From an uncultured Lactobacillus sp. (GTDB taxonomy: Bacteria > Bacillota > Bacilli > Lactobacillales > Lactobacillaceae): a DNA stretch of 32,053 bases. How positions within the stretch are numbered: position 1 is the stretch's first letter; each line of letters begins with the position of its first letter. This document shows, in pieces, positions 23,824 through 30,655 of the stretch. Where the stretch lies: positions 1 to 32,053 of the forward strand of contig CAMKZU010000017.1 in the NCBI GenBank assembly GCA_946477855.1, in the 5' to 3' direction. The position numbers were made by a program, and so were the translations under genes. The notes below the pieces were generated by a model, which was not told where the DNA came from, did not search any database, and worked only from the letters and a program-made list of their open reading frames with translations.

Positions 23824-24975
23824 ATGAAGATAAAGAAACTAATAACTACTATTGCTATCGGAGTAGGTTTAGTTGCACCTATTTTTAATGGAAATCGTAC
23901 TCAGGTAGTTGAAGCTGCCTCAATTAACTCAATTGCTAAACAAAATAGTTATGTCGGCGTTACGTTTTTATATAAAATGTTGCAAACGCAAAATATTAAA
24001 TATAATAAGTTTTATGCCAACGGTAACAAAATTAAGTATAGAAAAGGCAAGCCAGAAGGGATTGTAATTCATGAAACTGCAACTCCGGGAGCTTCCGCAT
24101 ACAATGAAGCCATTTACTTTAACCGTGAATGGCAGAACATGTACTCTTATGTTCACGCTTTTGTTGACAGCAAGCAGGTTATTCAGATGATGACGCCTAA
24201 TTATGGTGTCTGGGGTGCGGGCGCGATTGCCAACAACCGTTTTATCCAAATTGAACTTTGTCAGGAAACTACCAGAAATAAGTTTGCTAAGAGTGTTAAT
24301 AATGATGCAATATACGCTGCGAAGTTGTTACACCGCTATGGTATCACACCGGTGCACGCCTCCAACACTGGTAAAGGCACTATCTGGTCGCATCACGCTG
24401 TATCACGCTTTTTAGGTGGTACCAATCATACAGACCCAGATGGTTACTTTAGCAAGTGGGGTTATTCGATGAATGACTTCTTCGACCTTTTGAAGTATTA
24501 CTATGACTTGCAGGCAGGAGAGACGGTCACTTCTAATGTCCCTGATGATAATACGACTACAGATGATACTAGTAATGATGAAACTACTAATACCGACCCA
24601 GTGTCACAAGCGCCAACCGGTAAAAGAACTTTGATGCATGACGCATACACTTATAATGCTCAAGGTCAACGTACCGCGGCTGCTTTAAAAACTGCTGGAA
24701 CTGTAGTAACAGTTGCTCAGGAAAAAGTTATTAACGGTAAAAAGTACTTGCAAATTGGGGAAAATGAATATGTTGTAGCCAGCAATATAGTTGGCTCAAA
24801 CCGAGTTTTAACTCACAATGCTTATATTTATAATACTACCGGCATTCGTGTAGGTACTACAAAGTTATTAAAGGGTAAAACTGTGCGCACTTATGGCGGG
24901 CGCATTAATATCGGTGGTAAGATGTACTATCCTATCGACACTAACCGTTTCGTCAAAGTGGCAAATTTTAATTAA
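23824..24975 (+). CDS. SLAP-anchored N-acetylmuramoyl-L-alanine amidase
   Basis: Secreted autolysin, 383 aa. Signal peptide with likely cut near VVEAA. Residues ~80-225 form an Amidase_2/PGRP domain: GIVIHETATPG supplies the first zinc His (about 83), later RFIQIELCQE, and SHHAVSRFLGGTNHTDPDGY supplies further ligand candidates. It would cleave the bond between muramic acid and L-Ala. A Thr/Asp-rich linker (~235-260) leads to two SLAP repeats (LMHDAYTYNAQGQRTA..., LTHNAYIYNTTGIRVG..., ending FVKVANF). No separate promoter lies in the 45-base gap after the glucosaminidase, so the two are probably co-transcribed and co-operate in wall turnover and cell separation. Confidence 0.9.
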   Translation: MKIKKLITTIAIGVGLVAPIFNGNRTQVVEAASINSIAKQNSYVGVTFLYKMLQTQNIKYNKFYANGNKIKYRKGKPEGIVIHETATPGASAYNEAIYFNREWQNMYSYVHAFVDSKQVIQMMTPNYGVWGAGAIANNRFIQIELCQETTRNKFAKSVNNDAIYAAKLLHRYGITPVHASNTGKGTIWSHHAVSRFLGGTNHTDPDGYFSKWGYSMNDFFDLLKYYYDLQAGETVTSNVPDDNTTTDDTSNDETTNTDPVSQAPTGKRTLMHDAYTYNAQGQRTAAALKTAGTVVTVAQEKVINGKKYLQIGENEYVVASNIVGSNRVLTHNAYIYNTTGIRVGTTKLLKGKTVRTYGGRINIGGKMYYPIDTNRFVKVANFN

Positions 24976-24992
24976 TATGCCAGCAAGAACAG

Positions 24993-25027
24993 CAGGTTAT
25001 GACAATGCTCATGACCTGTTTTTTTTT
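24993..25027 (+). terminator. Terminator of the hydrolase pair
   Basis: CAGGTTATGA, 6-nt loop, TCATGACCTG (one G-U) and nine T's. Confidence 0.92.
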
Positions 25028-25132
25028 GCGTCTCCAATTTCGGCAAGCTAAGAATGTGTACTATCCTTTTTGTTTTCGCTGACAGTCAATATTTTGTATA
25101 ATCGACTAAGAATAAATGAGGAGGTAATCCTA

Positions 25133-26962
25133 GTGGCACAGTTGTCTTTATTCTTAGTAGTTTTATTTGCGCTAATCGTTCCTATTTTAATGGCACGATT
25201 GCAGGTTAATGCCGTACCCACTGCAGTGGCCGAGATTATTATTGGCATTATTCTGGGCGCAAGTGGTTTTAATATTGTGCGTCCCACACATGACCTGTCA
25301 TTTTTATCAAATTTGGGTGTCATTCTTTTGCTATTTTTGTCAGGGATGGAAATTAATTTTGAATTATTGAAGCCAAGACGAAAGCAGAAAAAAGAGCCGG
25401 GTCAAATAACCCCATTTAAAATTGCTCTTGAAGCTTTTCTGGGTGTGGCACTCTTATCGGTTTGCTTGGCATTAGTCTTAAAATCTCTGGGTCTGTTTGG
25501 CGATACAATGCTGGCAACAATCATTTTTATGACAATTGCCTTAGGCGTGGTTATTGCCACACTCAAAGAAAAGGATATTTTGGATAGACCAGTGGGTCAA
25601 ACTATCCTATTAACTGCGGTGCTGGGAGAGGTAATTCCGTTAATGCTGCTCACGGTTTATGCCGCTATCAATGGGGGCAATACCAAGCAGTTATGGCTGA
25701 TTATTTTGCTTTTTGGTGCTGCAATCATACTGCTTTGGCGTTTTAAACAGCCTTATTTATGGTTTGTTCAGGTAACAAAGTCAACCACACAATTGGATGT
25801 ACGTTTAGCCTTCTTCTTAATCTTTGCCTTGGTGACCGTTGCCGAAAAGGTGGGGGTTGAAAATATACTAGGGGCCTTTTTAGCAGGTATTGTTATGAAA
25901 CTGCTAGAACCAAGTCAGCAAACGGCTGATAAGTTAACCTCAATTGGCTATGGCTTTTTTATCCCCATTTTCTTCATCATGACGGGGGTCAACCTCAACT
26001 TAAGATCGCTTTTAGCGCATCCTAGTTCATTAATTTTGTTACCAGTCTTAGTGTTATTTCTGTTTTTGGCAAAATTACCGGTGGCAGTGATTTATGCTAA
26101 AAAATTCGGCGCCAGAAATGGTTTTGCCGGGGGCTTTCTAACAGCCACTACCATCACCATTGTTTTACCAACATTGGCTGTTGCGCGTAAATTAAGGGTA
26201 ATTACCAGCTTGCAATCTGATGTTTTTATCCTAGCTGCTGTGATTGTTTGTATAATGTGCCCAATATTGTTTAACGCCATTTTCCAATTAAAACCGGAAG
26301 ATCGTATTAAAGAAAAAGTGGTAATTATGGGGACCAGTGCTTTAACCGTTCCCGTAATGCACGATCTTAACGAAAACTGGTATGCGGTTAGGATGTTCAC
26401 TACTAGCAGTGAACACTATAATACTTATAAAAGTCGGGTACCTGATCTGGAATTATTGCCTGAACTTACTGATGAGCAGCTTGAGCAGGCTGGGGTTTTC
26501 AACGGTAATATTTTTGTTGCGGCATTGCGCTCAGATGAAACCAATTTGCGCCTAGGCCAACTTGCTAAAGAAAAGGGCAATTTTAAGCGCATCATTATTT
26601 GTCAAAAACGGGCTGACATTAGCAGGGTCGATCAATTGCGTGAGGAAGGTATGGAAGTTTTTGATCTAAGCAATGTAACTTCATCGCTAATGCGGGCATT
26701 GATTGAATCGCCGGCAGTCTATAGCGTATTGACAGACACCAAGAATGCAGTTTACTCGGTCGTGGTCCGTAATTCGCAATATGCTGGATTGCAACTGATG
26801 GATTGGGATTTAGCTGCTGATATCACAGTCAGCCGGATTAGGCGTGGTCACGAATGGCTTGTTCCTCACGGACATACTGTGATTGAGTCTGGGGATGAAA
26901 TAATTTTTACAGCTAAATATAAGACTGCTAACCGGGTTAGGAGAGTTTTAGAAGAAAAATAG
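25133..26962 (+). CDS. Cation:proton antiporter, CPA2 family with TrkA domains
   Basis: Membrane Na+ or K+/H+ antiporter, 609 aa. About 12 TM segments fill residues 1-385 (LSLFLVVLFALIVPILMARL; LGVILLLFLSGMEINFELL), then a cytosolic nucleotide-binding TrkA-N-like part (VVIMGTSALTVPVMHDL, about 405-520) and a TrkA-C part (about 540-609, QLMDWDLAADITVSRIRRG, ending in RVRRVLEEK). The start is GTG at 25133 with GAGGAGG 8 bases upstream; a more upstream ATG at 25070 overlaps a TATAAT at 25097-25102 and has no ribosome site. Used for pH or salt homeostasis; the exact ion is not decided by sequence. Confidence 0.9.
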   Translation: MAQLSLFLVVLFALIVPILMARLQVNAVPTAVAEIIIGIILGASGFNIVRPTHDLSFLSNLGVILLLFLSGMEINFELLKPRRKQKKEPGQITPFKIALEAFLGVALLSVCLALVLKSLGLFGDTMLATIIFMTIALGVVIATLKEKDILDRPVGQTILLTAVLGEVIPLMLLTVYAAINGGNTKQLWLIILLFGAAIILLWRFKQPYLWFVQVTKSTTQLDVRLAFFLIFALVTVAEKVGVENILGAFLAGIVMKLLEPSQQTADKLTSIGYGFFIPIFFIMTGVNLNLRSLLAHPSSLILLPVLVLFLFLAKLPVAVIYAKKFGARNGFAGGFLTATTITIVLPTLAVARKLRVITSLQSDVFILAAVIVCIMCPILFNAIFQLKPEDRIKEKVVIMGTSALTVPVMHDLNENWYAVRMFTTSSEHYNTYKSRVPDLELLPELTDEQLEQAGVFNGNIFVAALRSDETNLRLGQLAKEKGNFKRIIICQKRADISRVDQLREEGMEVFDLSNVTSSLMRALIESPAVYSVLTDTKNAVYSVVVRNSQYAGLQLMDWDLAADITVSRIRRGHEWLVPHGHTVIESGDEIIFTAKYKTANRVRRVLEEK

Positions 26963-27180
26963 TTTTTGCAATAAATAAAAATGTGTGAAAATTAATTTTT
27001 TTAAATTTAATACGTAATATTATTAAAATATAAAATATCATATTGCAATATACAAAAAATAGAGCTAAAAACTTTTATCAGTTAATGATTATTGCTGAAA
27101 TTTACTGCAGTATAAAAACGTAATTTATTAAACTTATACTCTTTTTTTTGCTTTCTTATAGTGCTAAAATAACTTCTATG

Positions 27181-27197
27181 TAACTCTATATGAGTTA
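27181..27197 (+). other. Hairpin in AT-rich upstream region
   Basis: TAACTC-TATAT-GAGTTA, a perfect 6-bp stem, 61 bases before the next start codon; outer AGTGCTA/TAGCGCT can extend it. No T-run follows, so it is an operator or leader structure rather than a terminator. The rest of 26963-27258 is very AT-rich and no clear promoter could be chosen. Confidence 0.4.
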
Positions 27198-27258
27198 TAG
27201 CGCTCTGGTTTTTAACTAAGGACGTCGGAAATTGTCAATCGAAAAAGGAAGGCTCAAA

Positions 27259-28065
27259 ATGAGTAAAAATAGTTTTTATAGGAAAATGATTGTTTCAGTT
27301 GCAGGTGCAACTTTATTAGCTGTTGGTGTTAATCAATTACCAACCAGTGCTTTAAGCAGTGCTGCAACTGAGGTCAGTGCAGCTAAAAAGGCTACCAAGA
27401 CCAAGAAAGTCGGCGCCAATTCTGCTGTTTACAAGCAAAAGGGCAAGAAGTTAGTTAAAACCAAGAAGACAGTAAAAGTAGGTCAAAAAGTTAACGTTCT
27501 TGGCAAAAAGACTGTTAAAGGCAAGGTATACTACAAGATTGGTAAGAACCAATTTGTTAAGGCTGTCAATCTTGATGGTAAAGTCGTTACAGTAGCTAAG
27601 AACACTGTTTTAGTTACTAGAAGCGGCAAAGCTTTGAAGAACGGCAAAGTTAAAAAGGGCCAAGAACTTAAAGTCTTCGGTGGTACTGTTACTATCAAGG
27701 GCAAGAAGTATTACTCAACTTTAGCTGGATACGTTAAAGTTAGTGCTTTAGCTAAGAAGGAGACTCCAGTAGATCCAATTTCTAATGGTTCAACTAGTTC
27801 AACTGGTTCAAATGGCTCAGCTGGTTCAACCAGCTCAACTGGCTCAAACGGTTCTAACGGTTCAGCCGGTTCAACTAGCTCAACTGGTTCAAACGGCTCA
27901 ACCAGTTCAAATGGTTCAACCACTTCAAACGGTTCTAACGGCTCAGCTGGTTCCAATGGTTCAACAGGATCAGATAGTTCAAACGGTTCAGCTGGTTCAG
28001 GCAGCTCTAACGGTTCAACCAATTCATCCAGTTCAGCTAGCTCAACTGCTCCATCAAAGAACTAG
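27259..28065 (+). CDS. Secreted SLAP protein with Asn-Gly-Ser-rich C-terminal tail
   Basis: 268 aa. A signal peptide (residues ~1-42, KMIVSVAGATLLAVGVNQLP, then SAATEVSA) is followed by two lysine-rich SLAP repeats (residues ~48-170: GANSAVYKQKGKKLVK..., NTVLVTRSGKALKNGKV..., ending GYVKVSALA). Residues ~174-268 are a low-complexity tail built almost solely of Ser, Gly, Asn, Thr and Ala. Compared with neighbours the order is reversed: the wall-binding part is first and the tail points outward. The start at 27259 follows AAGGAAGG and begins a normal signal peptide. The tail could be an O-glycosylated stalk or spacer; there is no sorting motif, so attachment relies on SLAP. Confidence 0.85.
   Translation: MSKNSFYRKMIVSVAGATLLAVGVNQLPTSALSSAATEVSAAKKATKTKKVGANSAVYKQKGKKLVKTKKTVKVGQKVNVLGKKTVKGKVYYKIGKNQFVKAVNLDGKVVTVAKNTVLVTRSGKALKNGKVKKGQELKVFGGTVTIKGKKYYSTLAGYVKVSALAKKETPVDPISNGSTSSTGSNGSAGSTSSTGSNGSNGSAGSTSSTGSNGSTSSNGSTTSNGSNGSAGSNGSTGSDSSNGSAGSGSSNGSTNSSSSASSTAPSKN
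27781..28040 (+). repeat. Degenerate tandem repeats coding the NGS tail
   Basis: Short units such as GGTTCAACTGGTTCAAATGG recur about every 9-27 bases with silent changes and code for SNGS, STGS and SAGS units. All three plus frames and a minus frame stay open because of the repeat. Such DNA is prone to length change by slippage. Confidence 0.8.
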
Positions 28066-28120
28066 TACAGAGTAAAATAAAGTTTTGTTTTTTACAATTA
28101 AGTAACTAAATATAACTGAC

Positions 28121-28200
28121 AAAAAGATCAGGTTTATCTTCTTAGTAAATAACTTCAAGAAATTTTTTGAAGTCTGAATAAGAAGTTCCTGGTCTTTTTT
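28121..28200 (+). terminator. Very long three-tier stem-loop terminator
   Basis: Nested inverted repeats: AAAAAGATCAGG / CCTGGTCTTTTTT outermost, CTTCTTA / TAAGAAG in the middle and ACTTCAA / TTGAAGT at the top. The 3' end has six T's. It ends the SLAP-tail transcript and is much longer than other terminators in the window. Confidence 0.75.
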
Positions 28201-28204
28201 GTAA

Positions 28205-28251
28205 ATAAAAAACGCGGCTCTCTCATCGTGTGAGATAAAGCTGCGCTTTTT
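28205..28251 (-). terminator. Terminator of the oxidoreductase gene
   Basis: AAAAACGC-GGCT / AGCTGCGCTTTTT with inner TCTCA/TGAGA. The minus-strand T-run faces the end of the gene at 28263. Confidence 0.7.
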
Positions 28252-28262
28252 AAATAGATTTT

Positions 28263-29234
28263 TTACTGGTTTGAAACAGATTCTTTTGCTTTTGCTAAAA
28301 CTGTCATAACAGCAATACTGTGATTATAAAGCTCGTTTGCTTTTTGAACGTCATGACTATCAATAATTTTCACAAAGTCTGTAAACTCGCTAGCCATTCT
28401 GTGATCAAATTCATTAAAATTAAATTCGCTGTTGTCACCATCTTTGTGTTCAACCGTAAAGTTGGCTATTACTCCCGTAGAACCGTCGAAATAGATAGTA
28501 CCTTTTTCACCTTCAATAAACGAACGTGGGGTGGTGTAACTGTCTTTAGCTGCAATTAATACTGCTTGCTTGTCCGGGTATACGAGATTGAGTATGCCGG
28601 AAGTGTCAATTTGTTTTTGCATTACCGGATAATACTGCACTTTTTCAGGTTTACCAAATAGACCAACGCATAAATGAATATTATAAATATTTAAGTCCAT
28701 TAGAGTTCCGCCGTCTTTAGCCGGATCAAATACAGGTGCGATTTTACCTTGCAAGAAATCATCATAGCGACTGGAATACTGCGTGTAATTAAGAGAAATA
28801 ATATGAATAGGGGCGATTTCAGCTAATTGACGCTTGATTGCTTTATAATTTGGCAAATGAATATTCGTAATAGCTTCAACGATAATGACATTATTCTTGT
28901 CAGCTAATTGCTTCAGTTCTTTTGCTTGAGCAACAGTTTCAACGTAGGGCTTTTCACAAATAACATTTTTGCCTGCTGCAATAGCTTTTTTAACCACCTC
29001 ATAGTGTAAGGAGTTGGGTACTGCGACATAAACAGTGTCTACGTTATCGTCATGGCATAACTGATCGTTATCAGCAAATACCTCTTTGATACCATACTGC
29101 TTAGCCAAATCTGCAGCAATATGCTGGCTACGCTTTGTAGTTGAGATTGCCGTCAATTCCAGATGTTCAATTTTAGCAGCAGTTGTTAAAAAATCATGGA
29201 CAATTTTACCACTACCAACAATTCCTAATTTCAT
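28263..29234 (-). CDS. Gfo/Idh/MocA-family oxidoreductase
   Basis: NAD(P)-dependent oxidoreductase, 323 aa, cytoplasmic. The N-terminal Rossmann fold begins MKLGIVGSGKIVHDFL; the family signature CEKPY with its catalytic-region Lys is at about residues 93-97; a C-terminal alpha/beta domain has KDGGTLMDLNIYNIHLC. Such enzymes act on sugars, inositols or trans-dihydrodiols; the substrate cannot be told. A strong GGAGG lies 8 bases before ATG. It is a single-gene unit with its own terminator and no sugar-transport genes beside it. Confidence 0.9.
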   Translation of the reverse strand: MKLGIVGSGKIVHDFLTTAAKIEHLELTAISTTKRSQHIAADLAKQYGIKEVFADNDQLCHDDNVDTVYVAVPNSLHYEVVKKAIAAGKNVICEKPYVETVAQAKELKQLADKNNVIIVEAITNIHLPNYKAIKRQLAEIAPIHIISLNYTQYSSRYDDFLQGKIAPVFDPAKDGGTLMDLNIYNIHLCVGLFGKPEKVQYYPVMQKQIDTSGILNLVYPDKQAVLIAAKDSYTTPRSFIEGEKGTIYFDGSTGVIANFTVEHKDGDNSEFNFNEFDHRMASEFTDFVKIIDSHDVQKANELYNHSIAVMTVLAKAKESVSNQ

Positions 29235-29384
29235 ATCTAGACCTCCGATTACTAATGAAAATATTTAAACAACTCTATAGTCATTTTATCTCATTAAGTA
29301 ACCTAAAAGCACCATAATTATGATAGTTAAATATTTACTAAAAATAGTTGTTTTCATATAAAGACCTTTACTTTATTGTTCAAA

Positions 29385-30155
29385 TTAGTTTGCAGGAGCG
29401 GGAGTGGCATTTTTTACTTCATCAGGTAACGTTAACGTATCGAACTGACCGAAATGACTTTTTCTCATTTTAACAGCTACCTGTGTTGATTTTGCTAAGG
29501 TTGCCTTAAGGGCATATTTAGAATCAATTATCTTCTGGTCTTTAATAGTGTATACGAAGGTGCACTTGCTGAATTTAAAGTTCTTGTGTAAATAAGAAGT
29601 ATCTACTTTATTTGAGCCCATTAATTTTAGCATCGCATCGAGCATTTTTTGACCCTTCAAAGTGCCTTTGACAGTATAAGTACCATTTTTACTGGTGATT
29701 TTGGCTTTTTTACTCATTTCTTGGTAAATACTCTTGTTAAACTTCTGCAAAGACTTGCCATTTTTTAAGTTGTTTAGCTCTTTAACCAAATAGTCAGGCA
29801 GTTTATCGTATTGCCACTTGCCGTCTTGAATTGAATAAATGCGCTTGCTGTTTAAATCAACCCATTCATCCAATTGTTGAGTTTTTTTACCACTTTTAGC
29901 TGTGCTGATACTATGCAATACACCAGTTTGACCGCTAAAAATGGACTTTGTTTTTATGGTTGTTTTTTGTTTTCTGTATTTAGTTGTTGATATTTGGTCA
30001 GTTTGTGAACTAGTTGGTGTTTGTTCTTCTTTTTTGATAATAGAAATAGCCTGCTTTTTGCTTAAGGCAGCATCAACTGATTGAGTATGAGCTAAGCCAC
30101 CGCCAACTAAAGTGGCAGACAATAACATAGCCGTCAAAAATTTCTTCAATTTCAT
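29385..30155 (-). CDS. Secreted hypothetical protein, 256 aa
   Basis: A signal peptide (KLKKFLTAMLLSATLVGGGL, then AHTQSVDA) is followed by a Lys/Thr/Ser-rich beta-type domain: KYRKQKTTIKTKSIFSGQTG, LDEWVDLNSKRIYSIQDGKW, KNGTYTVKGTLKGQKMLDAM and VYTIKDQKIIDSKYAL. The alternation resembles secreted LolA/LppX-fold proteins (DUF6612-like), but no lipobox Cys is present, so it is released or loosely wall-bound. Only one Cys exists. I do not know the function. RBS GGAG 9 bases upstream. A decayed copy of its 5' end follows at 30276-30360, so the gene was once duplicated. No clear terminator was seen downstream. Confidence 0.75.
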   Translation of the reverse strand: MKLKKFLTAMLLSATLVGGGLAHTQSVDAALSKKQAISIIKKEEQTPTSSQTDQISTTKYRKQKTTIKTKSIFSGQTGVLHSISTAKSGKKTQQLDEWVDLNSKRIYSIQDGKWQYDKLPDYLVKELNNLKNGKSLQKFNKSIYQEMSKKAKITSKNGTYTVKGTLKGQKMLDAMLKLMGSNKVDTSYLHKNFKFSKCTFVYTIKDQKIIDSKYALKATLAKSTQVAVKMRKSHFGQFDTLTLPDEVKNATPAPAN

Positions 30156-30275
30156 AATTAATTTCTCCTATATTATTAAAAAATGGTTTACAAATTGTTT
30201 TGAATAAAGAGAAAAAGTCTAACTCTGTGTTTTTTAATTATTTCAGTAGATTCTAGGGTACATTTAACCTTGTCC

Positions 30276-30360
30276 AGATATGATCTCAGCCACCGCCAAC
30301 TGATGTAGCAGATATCAATAAACCAAAATAAATTTCTTGAGTCTAATTCTTAAAATCTCC
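30276..30360 (-). pseudogene. Decayed copy of the 5' end of the secreted-protein gene
   Basis: On the minus strand this stretch lines up with the ribosome site and first ~25 codons of the gene at 30155, at roughly 70 percent by eye. GGAG and 9-base spacing are kept, the start ATG has become ATT (30345-30347), TCAAGAAATTT and the 12-base block GTTGGCGGTGGC are shared, and an in-frame TGA follows the latter. Only the signal-peptide region remains. Confidence 0.7.
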
Positions 30361-30498
30361 TTTTCTTTAATAACTTTATTGTATATTAAAAAAATAAAAT
30401 GTGTATCTTTTTCTTTTATTTTTTATTAATAATTTGTCGGAATTAAAAAATATAATAAATTTGTTATTTTATCTTAGTACTTTCAGCTAATTTAGACG

Positions 30499-30527
30499 TT
30501 GATTTTACTAGGGGCTTCTGCTACAAT
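30499..30527 (+). promoter_or_regulatory. Adhesin promoter
   Basis: TTGATT (30499-30504), 17-base spacer, TACAAT (30522-30527). The predicted leader is about 120 bases. The rest of 30361-30655 is AT-rich with no other feature I can support. Confidence 0.65.
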
Positions 30528-30655
30528 TACGTTAATCCGTGTCATTTAATATACCGCGGAAAATAAACACTAGTGAATACATAAAATTACTTTTAAAAAC
30601 ATAAAATATTTAAATAATCCTAGATTTAAGTATTTTTTAAGAGAAAGGAACATTT

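Noticed and set aside
27781-28040. CRISPR-like repetitive tract
   Set aside because: Repeats are degenerate, in codon register and lack uniform spacers.
27785-28075. Overlapping reading frames rich in Val-Gln-Leu and Pro-Glu-Leu within the NGS tail
   Set aside because: They are by-products of the repeat DNA with no start signals.
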